Numbered from the stretch's first letter, positions 8,371 to 16,992 are shown. The stretch is 35,577 nt of DNA from an uncultured Burkholderiales bacterium (GCA_903956845.1 CAJBOO010000061.1:1-35577); one strand, 5' to 3'. The notes: generated by a model from the letters alone, not told the origin. Numbers and translations are program-made.

Positions 8371-9824
8371 TCAAAAAAATCATCGACCGCTTGCTGGGCA
8401 AACCCAGCGCCGCGCCCAAAGCCACCTTTGGCAAACGACGCGTCATCAGCGAAAAAGAACACCGCATTGACCATGAACTGGTTGATGACCGCGCCTTGAA
8501 CGTGGTGCGAACCCTGCAAGAACGGGGCTTTGAGGCTTACATCGTGGGCGGCGCCGTGCGCGATCTGCTGGTGGGCTTGAAGCCCAAAGACTTCGATGTC
8601 GCCACCAACGCCACGCCCGAAGAAGTCAAGGCTTGTTTTCGCCGTGCCTTCATCATCGGACGGCGTTTTCGCATCGTGCACGTGGTGCACGGCCGAGGCC
8701 GCGACCACGAGGTGATCGAGGTCTCCACCTTCCGCGCTTACCTGGACAGCCAAGATGCCGAGCAGGTCAGTGGCAACGAACGCACCAGCAAAAAAGCCCT
8801 CTCCAACATGACCCACGCGGTGGATGCCAGCGGCCGCGTGCTGCGCGACAACGTGTGGGGCCCACAAGACGAAGACGCGGCCCGCCGCGATTTCACCGTC
8901 AACGCCATGTACTACGACCCGCACACCGGGGACGTGATCGACTACCACCACGGCTTTGAAGACGCCCAAAAGCGGGTGATCCGCATGATCGGCGACCCGG
9001 CCGCTCGCTACCGTGAAGACCCGGTGCGCATCATCCGCGCGGTCCGTTTCTCCGCCAAACTCAACCGGCTCGGCTTCAAGCTCGAGCCGCGCACGGCCAA
9101 ACCCTTGAAAGCCATGTTGTCCTTGCTGGCCGATGTGCCGCAAAGCCGTTTGTTCGATGAGATGCTCAAGCTGGTGCAAACCGGGCATGCTTTGGCCAGC
9201 ATCCAGCAACTCAAGGTGTTGGGACTCGCCAAAGGCATTTACCCATTGCTGGACGTGATGGTCGAGCGCGCAGACACGCCTTTTGTCAGCGCCGCTTTCC
9301 AAGACACCGACCGCCGCGTGGGCGAAGGCAAACCCGTGGCACCCAGCTTTTTGCTGGCTTGCGTGTTGTGGGCGGATGTGCGCGAGGGCTGGCATGCACG
9401 CACAGGCCAAATGCCGATTTACCCTGCCTTGCAAGAGGCGATCGAGGACGTGTTCAATGCCCGCATTGGCGACGTCTCTGGCCGAGGCAAGTTGGCTGGC
9501 GACATGCGTGAAATTTGGACCATGCAACCCCGCTTTGACAAACGCACCGGTAGCGGCCCGTTTGGCCTGGTGGACCAGGCCCGCTTCCGCGCAGGCTTTG
9601 ATTTCTTGTGCCTGCGGGCCGAGGTCGGCGAGGTGGACATCGAGTTGGCCGACTGGTGGGAAGAGTTTCAGCATGCCAATGACGATGCCCGCATCAGTTT
9701 GATTCAAGCCGTCAAACCCGCGCCCCGCGCAGTCCGTGCCGACGGGAGTGAAGCGTCCCGCAAGCGCACCCGACGTCGTCGCAAACCGGCTGGCGGCGCA
9801 GCCGATGGCAACCAGCCTGCGTGA
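8367..9824 (+). CDS. pcnB: Poly(A) polymerase I
   Basis: Class II nucleotidyltransferase that adds 3-prime poly(A) tails and so marks RNAs for decay. At 485 residues it fits the family. The catalytic core is at 60-80: GGAVRDLL then LKPKDFDVAT with the metal-binding aspartates D75 and D77. The RNA-binding region follows (MIGDPAARYREDPVRIIRAVRF). The C-terminus is strongly basic (KRTRRRRKP), as in PcnB but not in CCA-adding enzymes, and the length also argues against a CCA enzyme. The ATG at 8367 overlaps the HAD stop; a longer open frame upstream lies within the HAD gene and is not used. folK starts inside its end. Confidence 0.94.
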   Translation: MIKKIIDRLLGKPSAAPKATFGKRRVISEKEHRIDHELVDDRALNVVRTLQERGFEAYIVGGAVRDLLVGLKPKDFDVATNATPEEVKACFRRAFIIGRRFRIVHVVHGRGRDHEVIEVSTFRAYLDSQDAEQVSGNERTSKKALSNMTHAVDASGRVLRDNVWGPQDEDAARRDFTVNAMYYDPHTGDVIDYHHGFEDAQKRVIRMIGDPAARYREDPVRIIRAVRFSAKLNRLGFKLEPRTAKPLKAMLSLLADVPQSRLFDEMLKLVQTGHALASIQQLKVLGLAKGIYPLLDVMVERADTPFVSAAFQDTDRRVGEGKPVAPSFLLACVLWADVREGWHARTGQMPIYPALQEAIEDVFNARIGDVSGRGKLAGDMREIWTMQPRFDKRTGSGPFGLVDQARFRAGFDFLCLRAEVGEVDIELADWWEEFQHANDDARISLIQAVKPAPRAVRADGSEASRKRTRRRRKPAGGAADGNQPA

Positions 9825-10305
9825 GCCTGTCAGCGCCTTCGTGGCGCTGGGGGCCAATTTGGGCCATCCTGCCCAAGCCGTGTCGAAGGCACTCACAGAC
9901 TTGGCTCAGTTGCCCCACACCCAAGTCAAGGCCGTTTCCGAGTTGTACGAAAGTGCACCGCATCAGGCCGACGGGCCGATGTATGTCAATGCGGTGGTCG
10001 CGCTCAGCACTTCATTGAACGCGTTTGAATTGCTGCAAGCCTTGCAGGCGATGGAGCAACAAGCGGGCAGGCAGCGCAGTGTGCAAAACGCCCCGCGCAC
10101 CTTGGACCTGGACCTGCTTTTTTTTGGGCACGCACAACTCAGCAGTGCTTACCTGACCGTGCCGCATCCCCGCTGGCAAGAGCGGGCTTTCGTGTTGTTG
10201 CCCTTGCAAGACGTCGCACCTGAACGGGTGGACGCGCACATGCTGGCGCGGGTGGCAGATCAGCCGATTCAACGATCGGTTTCGGTGATCTGCGACTCAA
10301 AGTAG
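9805..10305 (+). CDS. folK: 2-amino-4-hydroxy-6-hydroxymethyldihydropteridine pyrophosphokinase
   Basis: Transfers pyrophosphate from ATP to hydroxymethyl-dihydropterin in folate synthesis. At 166 residues it is the usual size. FVALGANLG near the N-terminus, ELYESAPH, MYVNAVVAL and PRTLDLDLLFFG are the family signatures; the D-x-D pair of the last motif binds magnesium. The ATG at 9805 overlaps the 3-prime end of pcnB by 20 bases; a GTG at 9821 is in another frame. At its 3-prime end it overlaps the convergent TM2-like gene by 37 bases. Confidence 0.95.
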   Translation: MATSLREPVSAFVALGANLGHPAQAVSKALTDLAQLPHTQVKAVSELYESAPHQADGPMYVNAVVALSTSLNAFELLQALQAMEQQAGRQRSVQNAPRTLDLDLLFFGHAQLSSAYLTVPHPRWQERAFVLLPLQDVAPERVDAHMLARVADQPIQRSVSVICDSK

Positions 10306-10706
10306 CGTTGGAAGCCATAAGCCAGGCTCGACAGCATGGCGGTAGTGCCAACCATCATGGACAACACCAAAGCGATGATGGTGAACCAATTGGTCAAGCC
10401 CGCGCTGGCTTGGGGGTCAGCATCGGGGTTGTAGCGCTGGTTCCAATGCTCAGCCGACATCAGGCCCCAGGCCAGGGCATGCAAGGCACTCGCGGCAATG
10501 GTCAGCCCCAAGATCGGCAGCAAACACCAACTCAAAGGGTCATCCAGTCCCATGGTTTCGGCACGTTCAAAGCCGTACAAGCCCAAAAAGGTCATGACCA
10601 CCATCACCCAGCCCCAAGCGTCTTTCAGGCCATACATGTAAAAGCGGTTCAAGCCCAAGGGCCCCAGGACCAAGCTCAACCAAGTCGCCAGTGTTTTGTT
10701 TTTCAT
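10269..10706 (-). CDS. TM2-like small membrane protein
   Basis: A 145-residue protein with three to four hydrophobic segments. The start MKNKTLATWLSLVLGPLGLN followed by RFYMYG resembles the TM2 domain: two membrane segments around a G-x-x-G-x-x-R-F-Y turn. The role of TM2 proteins in bacteria is unknown. I chose the ATG at 10706, which puts the TM2 motif at the N-terminus; an upstream in-frame start adds 36 non-conserved residues. No Shine-Dalgarno precedes the ATG, but GATAAT ends seven bases before it, suggesting a leaderless message. Its last 37 bases run antisense to the end of folK. Confidence 0.75.
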   Translation of the reverse strand: MKNKTLATWLSLVLGPLGLNRFYMYGLKDAWGWVMVVMTFLGLYGFERAETMGLDDPLSWCLLPILGLTIAASALHALAWGLMSAEHWNQRYNPDADPQASAGLTNWFTIIALVLSMMVGTTAMLSSLAYGFQRYFESQITETDR

Positions 10707-10713
10707 GGGTGGG

Positions 10714-10719
10714 ATTATC
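10714..10719 (-). promoter_or_regulatory. Candidate -10 element, start-codon-proximal promoter of TM2-like gene
   Basis: GATAAT on the minus strand, five of six matches to TATAAT, ending seven bases before the ATG at 10706. There is no Shine-Dalgarno between. Confidence 0.4.
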
Positions 10720-10772
10720 GGCTCGATTGCCGGGCTGAACAGGCGGCTCGGGCTGGCAGGGGTTTGGCGGTC

Positions 10773-10778
10773 TATAAT
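10773..10778 (+). promoter_or_regulatory. Promoter of rpsP-rimM-trmD operon (-10)
   Basis: A perfect TATAAT about 84 bases before the rpsP ATG. The -35 region is weak (GGCTGG at 16 bases). The implied leader of roughly 75 bases ends with AAGGA (10851-10855) ahead of rpsP. Confidence 0.6.
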
Positions 10779-10861
10779 CTCAGGCTTTTCAGCGAGCGCT
10801 GGCCGGGTGGTCAAGTCGCGTGTCTCATCGCTGAATCAAAGTCTGCACCCAAGGATAAACC

Positions 10862-11113
10862 ATGGTCGTCATCCGACTTTCTCGCGGCGGTTCTAAAGCC
10901 CGTCCGTTTTTCAACATCGTCGTCGCCGACAAACGCGTTCGTCGCGATGGTCGTTTCATCGAGCGCGTGGGCTTTTACAACCCCATCGCAGCCGGTGGCG
11001 AAGAGCGTTTGCGCATTGCCCAAGACCGCCTGAGTTACTGGGTGGGCGTGGGTGCTCAAACCTCTTCCACCGTTGACCGTTTGATCAAGCAGGCCGGCAA
11101 AACAGCCGCCTGA
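10862..11113 (+). CDS. rpsP: 30S ribosomal protein S16
   Basis: Ribosomal protein needed for 30S assembly. It has 83 residues with the canonical beginning [20 protein letters not shown] then [22 protein letters not shown] good Shine-Dalgarno, AAGGA, lies six bases before the ATG. First gene of the conserved rpsP-rimM-trmD-rplS operon; rimM starts seven bases after its stop. Confidence 0.98.
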   Translation: MVVIRLSRGGSKARPFFNIVVADKRVRRDGRFIERVGFYNPIAAGGEERLRIAQDRLSYWVGVGAQTSSTVDRLIKQAGKTAA

Positions 11114-11120
11114 TCGCCAA

Positions 11121-11693
11121 ATGCAGCCCGCTTGGGAGCCTGCTGAATTACCAGCGGACGCCATCGAAGTCGGGCGCATTTTGGATGCTTGGGGGCTCAA
11201 GGGCTGGGTCAAGGTCCTCCCCCACAGCGCTTCGCCTGAAGCGCTGTTTTCTTCCAAACGTTGGTTTTTGCAGCCCAATGAACGCGGTGCCTCCCCTTTT
11301 GAAGGCACGGTGTTGTTGCGCATCCGCGAGGCCAAAGAACACTCAGACAGCGTGGTTGCGCTGGCCCACGACTTGGACGACCGAGACGTGGCCCAGAGCC
11401 TCAAAGGTGCGCGCATTTTTGTACAGCGTTCCTCTTTTCCCTCTACCGCTACCGATGAATACTATTGGGTCGACCTGATCGGCCTGGCGGTGCGTAACCG
11501 GGAAGGCGTTGAACTGGGCACTGTCAAAGAGCTGCTCTCCACCGGCCCCCAAACGGTTTTGGTGCTGACCCAGGCCAACCCCGACCCGGCTGGCAAACCC
11601 CTGGAACACATGATCCCTTTTGTCAACGCATTCATCGACCAAGTGGATTTGCCAGCCAAGCACATCCTGGTCGATTGGCAAGCCGATTACTGA
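11121..11693 (+). CDS. rimM: 16S rRNA processing / 30S maturation factor RimM
   Basis: Assembly factor that binds S19 and helps mature the head of the 30S subunit. It has 190 residues: an N-terminal RimM beta-barrel (about 15-105, with [19 protein letters not shown]) and a C-terminal PRC barrel (about 112-190, starting [20 protein letters not shown] and ending [10 protein letters not shown]). The start ATG is seven bases after rpsP and there is no sign of a separate promoter. trmD follows after ten bases. Confidence 0.96.
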   Translation: MQPAWEPAELPADAIEVGRILDAWGLKGWVKVLPHSASPEALFSSKRWFLQPNERGASPFEGTVLLRIREAKEHSDSVVALAHDLDDRDVAQSLKGARIFVQRSSFPSTATDEYYWVDLIGLAVRNREGVELGTVKELLSTGPQTVLVLTQANPDPAGKPLEHMIPFVNAFIDQVDLPAKHILVDWQADY

Positions 11694-11703
11694 GGCACAG
11701 CGG

Positions 11704-12459
11704 ATGCGGGTTGACATCATCACTTTGTTCCCCGAGCTGATCCAAGCTTTCTTAAGCGTCGGGGTTACCCGTCGCGCTTATGACGGCGGTTTGGTGCAAG
11801 TCCATTGCTGGAACCCGCGTGATTTCACAGACAGCAACTACCGCCGGGTTGACGACCGTCCCTTTGGTGGCGGCCCAGGCATGGTGATGTTGGCCGAGCC
11901 TTTGGCGGCTTGCCTGCAAGCCATCCGTGAGCAGCGTGGGCAAGACCGCCAGACCGCGCCCTTGGTCTATTTCTCGCCCGTGGGGCAGGCTTTGTCGCAA
12001 GCGGTGGTCAGCCAAGCTGCGGCATCTGCCGGAGCTGTGCTGCTGTGTGGGCGCTACGAGGGCGTGGACCAGCGCTTCATTGACACCCATGTTGATCTGC
12101 AAATCAGCCTCGGCGACTTCGTGCTCTCAGGCGGCGAATTGGCGGCCCTGGCCTGGCTGGACGCGGTGGCCCGCTTGCAGCCTGGGGTGTTGCATGACGA
12201 GGAAAGCCATTTGCAAGACAGTTTCACGCCCGCGCTCAGCGGCCTGTTGGACTGTCCCCACTACACCCGCCCGGACAGCTGGCAGGGGCAGGGCGTGCCA
12301 GCTCCCCTGTTGTCGGGGCACCATGCCCAAATCGCCCAGTGGCGACGGCAGCAAAGCCTCTTGCTCACAGCCAGACTGCGCCCCGCGCTGATCGACCAGG
12401 CCCGCGGACAAGGCTTGCTGAGCGCCCTGGACGAAAAAACCCTCAAGTCCGCTGAATAG
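11704..12459 (+). CDS. trmD: tRNA (guanine-N1)-methyltransferase
   Basis: SPOUT-class enzyme that methylates G37 of tRNAs with a G at position 36, preventing frameshifting. It has 251 residues. The start [26 protein letters not shown] (near 57-66), [15 protein letters not shown] and [15 protein letters not shown] are the knot and SAM-binding signatures, in the expected order. The ATG at 11704 matches the family; a longer in-frame extension lies within rimM. Third gene of the rpsP operon. Confidence 0.97.
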   Translation: MRVDIITLFPELIQAFLSVGVTRRAYDGGLVQVHCWNPRDFTDSNYRRVDDRPFGGGPGMVMLAEPLAACLQAIREQRGQDRQTAPLVYFSPVGQALSQAVVSQAAASAGAVLLCGRYEGVDQRFIDTHVDLQISLGDFVLSGGELAALAWLDAVARLQPGVLHDEESHLQDSFTPALSGLLDCPHYTRPDSWQGQGVPAPLLSGHHAQIAQWRRQQSLLLTARLRPALIDQARGQGLLSALDEKTLKSAE

Positions 12460-12509
12460 GTCTGCAAGACCTGGATGGGGGCGGTCGGGGGTGGCTGGCT
12501 CAGGCTGGT

Positions 12510-12606
12510 TATAATGTTGGGCTCTGATCCTCTGGATGGCCGCCCGTGCATGACAAGTCATCACAGGCCTTTTGTGTAGCGCATCCATGATCGTTGTGAG
12601 GAAATC
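12510..12606 (+). promoter_or_regulatory. rplS promoter (-10) and leader
   Basis: TATAAT at 12510-12515, about 90 bases before the rplS ATG, lets rplS be transcribed apart from trmD. The leader holds a near-perfect 12-base palindrome, ATGAC-AA-GTCAT (12550-12561), and ends in GAGGAA, five bases before the ATG. The -35 is not convincing. A regulatory role for the palindrome is possible but unsupported. Confidence 0.5.
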
Positions 12607-12987
12607 ATGAATCTCATCCAAATCCTGGAACAAGAAGAAATCGCCCGCATGGGCAAAAAAATCCCCGTTTTCGCGCCTGGCGACACCGTCGTGGTCAGCG
12701 TCAACGTGGTTGAAGGTACCCGCAAGCGGGTTCAGGCCTTCGAAGGCGTGGTGATTGCCAAGCGCAACCGTGGCATCAACAGCAACTTCATCGTGCGCAA
12801 AATGTCCAGCGGCGAAGGCGTGGAGCGTACGTTCCAAACCTACAGCCCCTTGATCGCTGGCATTGAAGTCAAACGCCGTGGTGATGTGCGTCGTGCCAAG
12901 CTCTACTATTTGCGCGATCGCAGCGGCAAGTCTGCACGTATCAAAGAAAAACTCACGGCCAAGGCTACTCCTGCTGCAGCCAAGTAA
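12607..12987 (+). CDS. rplS: 50S ribosomal protein L19
   Basis: Ribosomal protein at the 30S-50S interface. It has 126 residues, slightly longer than the E. coli protein because of a lysine/alanine-rich tail. [20 protein letters not shown] then [17 protein letters not shown] and [20 protein letters not shown] are diagnostic. A good Shine-Dalgarno, GAGGAA, precedes the ATG. It is last in the operon and followed by an intrinsic terminator at 13010-13040. Confidence 0.98.
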   Translation: MNLIQILEQEEIARMGKKIPVFAPGDTVVVSVNVVEGTRKRVQAFEGVVIAKRNRGINSNFIVRKMSSGEGVERTFQTYSPLIAGIEVKRRGDVRRAKLYYLRDRSGKSARIKEKLTAKATPAAAK

Positions 12988-13009
12988 GCAGGGTTTGACC
13001 CAGCCACAG

Positions 13010-13040
13010 GCCGCCCCAGTTCACGCTGCGGCGGCTTTTT
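13010..13040 (+). terminator. Rho-independent terminator after rplS, flush with the next start codon
   Basis: GCCGCC (13010-13015) pairs with GGCGGC (13030-13035), with an inner CAG/CTG pair of arms and one C-C mismatch, followed by TTTTT (13036-13040). The NUDIX gene ATG starts at 13042, one base later. The hairpin therefore fills the place where that gene's ribosome binding site should be. Confidence 0.75.
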
Positions 13041-13041
13041 C

Positions 13042-13752
13042 ATGAGCACCACCCCCGTCACCCCCTTCGTCTCCTTGACGCAAATCCCTCAGTTTTCCCC
13101 GGAAGCAGCCGAGGTCTTGGGGGTGGATGACCATTTGCCCCGCATCGCTATCGAACGCCTGCATGCAACTGCCTTGCAGGCGTATTTCGCCGACCCGCCG
13201 GTCTGGACAACACCGATCCATGAGCCGCCCATGACCCAGCGCGTGCCCGCACCTGCTTCGGTGCTGTTGGGCATCGTCATGCGGGCCGAGCCCATGGTGC
13301 TGTTGACATTGCGCACTTCCCACCTGTCCAACCATTCAGGGCAAATCGCTTTTCCTGGTGGGCGACAAGATGCACAGGATGCGGATGAAACAGCGGCTGC
13401 ATTAAGGGAAGCGCAGGAAGAAGTGGGGCTGCATCCCCAGTTTGTGCAGGTGTTGGGTTGTTTGCCTTTGTACGTCACAGGCACCGGCTTCAAGGTCACG
13501 CCAGTGGTGGGTTTGATCGACCCGGCGATGCGGTTGCAAGCCAATCCGCACGAGGTGGCCGAGGTGTTTGAGGTGCCATTGCTGCATTTGATGAACCCCG
13601 CGAACCACCGTCGACATGCGGTGGAATGGCAAGGCGTGCGCCGCGAATGGTTCTCCATGCCCTACCAAGACGAGCAAACCACCCGCATGATTTGGGGTGC
13701 CACCGCAGGGATCTTGCGCAATTTCTACCAATTTTTGCAAGCCAAATCCTGA
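13042..13752 (+). CDS. CoA pyrophosphatase-type NUDIX hydrolase (NudL/YeaB family)
   Basis: A 236-residue NUDIX protein. The UPF0035/CoA-diphosphatase signature LLTLRTSHLSNHSGQIAFPG runs straight into the Nudix box, which begins GGRQDA and ends REAQEEVGL with the metal-binding glutamates. Family members split coenzyme A and its derivatives into 3-prime,5-prime-ADP and phosphopantetheine. The start at 13042 is uncertain: it lies one base after a terminator and has no Shine-Dalgarno. The first 70 residues are not conserved enough to settle this, and a later in-frame start is possible. The CobD-like gene follows after 39 bases. Confidence 0.88.
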   Translation: MSTTPVTPFVSLTQIPQFSPEAAEVLGVDDHLPRIAIERLHATALQAYFADPPVWTTPIHEPPMTQRVPAPASVLLGIVMRAEPMVLLTLRTSHLSNHSGQIAFPGGRQDAQDADETAAALREAQEEVGLHPQFVQVLGCLPLYVTGTGFKVTPVVGLIDPAMRLQANPHEVAEVFEVPLLHLMNPANHRRHAVEWQGVRREWFSMPYQDEQTTRMIWGATAGILRNFYQFLQAKS

Positions 13753-13779
13753 GCCTGTGGGCCTGGCTGGTGTCTTCAC

Positions 13780-13785
13780 TATCAT
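13780..13785 (+). promoter_or_regulatory. Candidate -10 element, start-codon-proximal promoter of CobD/CbiB-like gene
   Basis: TATCAT followed by exactly six bases (TGGGGC) and the ATG at 13792. The G-run is too close to the ATG to serve as a normal Shine-Dalgarno. The -35 is weak. Confidence 0.4.
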
Positions 13786-13791
13786 TGGGGC

Positions 13792-14766
13792 ATGAGTTTC
13801 CTTGCCCTTTTATTTGCCTTGTTGCTCGAGCAGGTTCGCCCGCTGGCCTCTGGCCATGGACTGGAGAAAGTCTTTGGCTGGTGGGCTGACTGGTTGCGGC
13901 AGACTTTGGATGCAGGTGATGCGCGTCACGCCTGGACCACATGGGGGCTGGCTGTTGGCTTGCCCTGCCTCTTGGCCGTTCTCGTGCATTGGGCCTTGCT
14001 GTGGTGGGCTGGGTGGTTTTTCGCCATGCTCTGGAGCTTTGCGGTGCTTTACGCCACCTTGGGTTTTCGCCGCTTCAGCCACCATTTCACAGGCATCCGC
14101 GATGCCCTGAGCACCGGTGACGACGAACTGGCCCGGGAGTTGTTGCGGCAATGGCAAGGCGAGCTGGACCTGGACATGCCGCGCAGCGACATCGTGCGGC
14201 ATGTGATTGAGCATTCCTCGGTGGCCGCACACCGCCACGTCTTTGGTGTGATCACCTGGTTTTCTGTGTTGGCTGCCTTGGGCCTGGGGCCCGTGGGCGC
14301 TTTGGTCTTCAGGCTGTCGGCCATGTTGTCCAAAGATTGGGTGGCAACCCCCGCCGGCATGGGTGAGGATGCTGCCCATTGCAGTCCCGCGTTGCAATCG
14401 GTCACCGCCTATGCATGGGACCGGGTGGATTGGGTACCTGCGCGATTGACCGCACTGTCCTATGCGGTGGTGGGTAATTTCGAAGATGCGGTCGATGCTT
14501 GGCGACAAGACGCCGCTCACTTTCCCCATCCCAACGATGGCGTGGTCTTGGCCGCCACCGCTGGCGCAATCAATGTACGCTTGGGCGGCTCGGGTTTGCG
14601 CCAGTCCTTGAATGACACCGTGGACACCGATCCGGTGGTCGAACCCACGTCGGGTCGTCCTGCTGACCTGGCGCATTTGCGCAGCATGGTTGGCTTGGTC
14701 TGGCGTGCCGTGGTGATGTGGATGGTGTTGCTGGCCTTGATGACCCTGGCCCGTTTATTGGGCTGA
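13792..14766 (+). CDS. CobD/CbiB-like (AmpE-like) membrane protein
   Basis: A 324-residue protein with hydrophobic segments near 1-12, 50-90, 150-180 and 300-322. It resembles the CobD/CbiB family proteins annotated in Burkholderiales and AmpE-like membrane proteins: the start MSFLALLFALLLEQVRPL, AVLYATLGFRRFSHHF then a helical soluble part, and VIEHSSVAAHRHVFGVITWF are the recognisable stretches. No cobalamin genes are nearby, so true adenosylcobinamide-phosphate synthesis is unlikely, and a membrane signalling role like AmpE is equally uncertain. It is convergent with rsgA, with six bases between stops and no clear terminator. Confidence 0.7.
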   Translation: MSFLALLFALLLEQVRPLASGHGLEKVFGWWADWLRQTLDAGDARHAWTTWGLAVGLPCLLAVLVHWALLWWAGWFFAMLWSFAVLYATLGFRRFSHHFTGIRDALSTGDDELARELLRQWQGELDLDMPRSDIVRHVIEHSSVAAHRHVFGVITWFSVLAALGLGPVGALVFRLSAMLSKDWVATPAGMGEDAAHCSPALQSVTAYAWDRVDWVPARLTALSYAVVGNFEDAVDAWRQDAAHFPHPNDGVVLAATAGAINVRLGGSGLRQSLNDTVDTDPVVEPTSGRPADLAHLRSMVGLVWRAVVMWMVLLALMTLARLLG

Positions 14767-14772
14767 CAGGCT

Positions 14773-15666
14773 TCAGTAATTTTTAGGCGCCGACAACTCA
14801 GCAAACAACTGGGTGTAAATCGCGTAGCGCCCTGGATCAATCAAGCCTTGTTGCAAAGCCGTTCTCACGCCGCAATCGGGTTCGTGAACGTGGCTGCAGT
14901 TGTGAAATTTGCAATGGTCTGCATGGGCACCGATGTCCGGCATGCAAGTCGCTAACTCGGTGGCTGCGATGTGGTGTAGACCGAATTCCTGAAAGCCAGG
15001 CGAATCCATCAAAGCGGTGGTTTTGTCTTCGTCGGTCCAATACCAGGTGGTGGATGTGGTGGTGTGTTTGCCCGATTGCAGTGCTTTGGAGATGATGTTG
15101 GTGGCGGCATTGGCCTCGGGAACCAATCGGTTGATCAAGGTGCTTTTGCCGGCACCCGAGGGGCCAAGCACCAAGGTCACGCGGTTGGCCAATTCCATGC
15201 GGAGTGCTTGTAAGTCATCGCTGGCATTGCGCAGGCCCAGGGGGAGCACCAGAGTGCCTGCCTCGCGGTAGGCTCGCAAACGATCCCATGCCAGCGCAAA
15301 AGGCGTTTCCAAGTCTTGTTTGTTCAAAGCGATCAGCGCTCGGATGCCTGCATGTTGCGCCGCGATCAGCGCACGTGCAACTTGGCTGGACGAAAAATCG
15401 GGTTCAGCAGCCACCAGCACCAGCACCTGGTCCAGGTTGGCTGCAAACGATTTGGTCCGTATCTCGTCTTGTCGGTAAAACAGGTTGCGCCTGGGTTCGA
15501 TCGACTCGACGCTGCCTTCGTCTTCAGAAGGTGACCATTGCACTTGGTCACCCACCACGGCTTGGTTTTTTTTGCCGCGGGGATGGCACAAACGTCGCTC
15601 ACCTTGCGCATCCTCAACCACGACATGTCGGCCATGGCTGGCCACCACGCGCCCCCAATGCGTCAT
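14773..15666 (-). CDS. rsgA: Ribosome small subunit-dependent GTPase A
   Basis: Circularly permuted GTPase that acts late in 30S maturation. It has 297 residues: an N-terminal OB fold (1-70), then the permuted order G4 NKQD (115-118), G1 GPSGAGKS (168-175), G3 DSPGF, and a C-terminal zinc site with C-x4-C-x-H-type spacing in HCKFHNCSHVHEPDC. The start ATG overlaps the M48 stop by four bases (15663-15666), indicating translational coupling. Full length with all motifs present. Confidence 0.96.
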   Translation of the reverse strand: MTHWGRVVASHGRHVVVEDAQGERRLCHPRGKKNQAVVGDQVQWSPSEDEGSVESIEPRRNLFYRQDEIRTKSFAANLDQVLVLVAAEPDFSSSQVARALIAAQHAGIRALIALNKQDLETPFALAWDRLRAYREAGTLVLPLGLRNASDDLQALRMELANRVTLVLGPSGAGKSTLINRLVPEANAATNIISKALQSGKHTTTSTTWYWTDEDKTTALMDSPGFQEFGLHHIAATELATCMPDIGAHADHCKFHNCSHVHEPDCGVRTALQQGLIDPGRYAIYTQLFAELSAPKNY

Positions 15667-16919
15667 GTGGTTAAACGCGCCAAGCGTTGTGATGCTGGGG
15701 GGTGAGAGTGGTAGAAAGCCACGAACAAAGGGTCAGGGGTCAGTGTCGACGCGTTGTCTTTGTAAAGTTTGATCAAGGCTTGTTGAAGGTCTTTGCCGCT
15801 GGCGTGTTCGCAGGCGAATGCATCTGCCTCAAATTCATGCTTGCGCGAACGAGCCGCACGCAGGGGGGTGGTGATGAAGGTTAGCAACGGCACCACTTGC
15901 ATGAACAGCAGCAAAGCCAGTGCGGCGTTCGACGCGGTCAAGTGTGGCTGAACCCCCAGGCCGGTATAGAACCAGGTTTGCGTGCTGAGCCAGCCCAACG
16001 CAGCCAAGCCCAGCAAGGTCACCCAAAAACTGCGCAGCAATGATTTGGGGATGTGGTTGAGTTTGGCGTGCCCGAGTTCGTGGGCCAACACAGCTTCCAT
16101 TTCCGTGGGGCTCAATTGTTTGAGCAAGGTGTCAAAGAACACCACCCGTTTTTGCTTGCCCAGCCCTGTGAAGAATGCGTTGGAGTGCGCTGACCGGCGG
16201 CTGCCGTCCATCACAAAGAAACCGTCTGATTTGAAGCCGGTGCGTTGCATCAAGGCGTCCACACGCGCTTTGAGTTGAGCGTCATCCAGAGGTTGAAAGG
16301 TGTTGAACAAGGGCATGATGAAATGAGGAGCAATCCACATCACGAACAATTGGTAAGCCACCAGCAAACCCCAGGCCATCAGCCACCAAGCTTGGCCGCC
16401 GGTTTCCATCAAAAACAACACGGCCCACAGCAAGGGCAAGCCCAAAATGGCACCCACAGCCATGCCTTTGAGCATGTCACTGAACCACAAACCTACCGTC
16501 ATCTTGTTGAAGCCGTAGTGTTGTTCGATCTTGAATGTCTGCACATAGGACAAGGGCAGGTTGATCAGACCAGAAATCAGCATGAAGCTGGCAACCAAAG
16601 CCAGTTGTTGCAGCATGCCTGAACCAAGGACCTCGGAGAGCCAGCCGTCCAGCAAACTCAAGCCGCCCATGAGTGTCCATGCAAGCAAGAGCAAGGCATC
16701 GATGGCCAAGTCCCAATGACCCAAGCGCAACTTGCTCAGCGTGTAGTCCGCGGCCTTTTGATGGGTAGGCAAGTCGATGGCCTCTTTGAAAGCGGCGGGC
16801 ACCTCGTTACGGTGTGTGGCCACATGCCGAATTTGACGGTTGGCCAGCCACAACTTGAGCCCCAAATTGAGCAGCAACATACCAGCAAACGCCAAGGTGA
16901 AAGAGAAAGAGATGTTCAT
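15663..16919 (-). CDS. M48 family zinc metallopeptidase (Ste24-like)
   Basis: A 418-residue inner-membrane protease with an N-terminal hydrophobic anchor (about 7-25), further membrane segments (71-90, 104-122, 150-200 and 300-340) and the catalytic HELGH at 280-284; the third zinc ligand is the first glutamate-rich motif EFEADAFA downstream. The layout matches CAAX prenyl protease 1/Ste24-type bacterial proteins rather than the shorter HtpX. Likely role: membrane or envelope protein turnover. Genes of this type are commonly paired with rsgA and orn in Burkholderiales. There is no Shine-Dalgarno; TAAACT ends six bases before the ATG. Confidence 0.92.
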   Translation of the reverse strand: MNISFSFTLAFAGMLLLNLGLKLWLANRQIRHVATHRNEVPAAFKEAIDLPTHQKAADYTLSKLRLGHWDLAIDALLLLAWTLMGGLSLLDGWLSEVLGSGMLQQLALVASFMLISGLINLPLSYVQTFKIEQHYGFNKMTVGLWFSDMLKGMAVGAILGLPLLWAVLFLMETGGQAWWLMAWGLLVAYQLFVMWIAPHFIMPLFNTFQPLDDAQLKARVDALMQRTGFKSDGFFVMDGSRRSAHSNAFFTGLGKQKRVVFFDTLLKQLSPTEMEAVLAHELGHAKLNHIPKSLLRSFWVTLLGLAALGWLSTQTWFYTGLGVQPHLTASNAALALLLFMQVVPLLTFITTPLRAARSRKHEFEADAFACEHASGKDLQQALIKLYKDNASTLTPDPLFVAFYHSHPPASQRLARLTT

Positions 16920-16925
16920 GGATCA

Positions 16926-16931
16926 AGTTTA
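16926..16931 (-). promoter_or_regulatory. Candidate -10 element, start-codon-proximal promoter of M48-rsgA
   Basis: TAAACT on the minus strand, followed by six bases (TGATCC) and the ATG at 16919. There is no Shine-Dalgarno and the -35 is weak. Confidence 0.4.
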
Positions 16932-16992
16932 GGCCTTTTCGTGTGAGCGCATGCCCCGTGTGGTCATGGTCGAGTCTGCACAGGGTTTGGGG

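Noticed and set aside
8235-9896. A 553-codon open frame on the minus strand, antisense to pcnB.
   Set aside because: The plus strand encodes an unmistakable poly(A) polymerase; the antisense frame has a histidine/glycine/alanine-rich composition typical of shadow frames in GC-rich DNA and no recognisable domain.
12516-12606. A ribosomal-protein autoregulatory leader before rplS like those described in Firmicutes.
   Set aside because: The leader is only about 85 bases, and I see only a short palindrome, not the described secondary structure.
13792-14766. A true cobalamin-synthesis CobD/CbiB.
   Set aside because: No other cobalamin genes are near and the similarity is to the distant CobD/AmpE-like membrane group.
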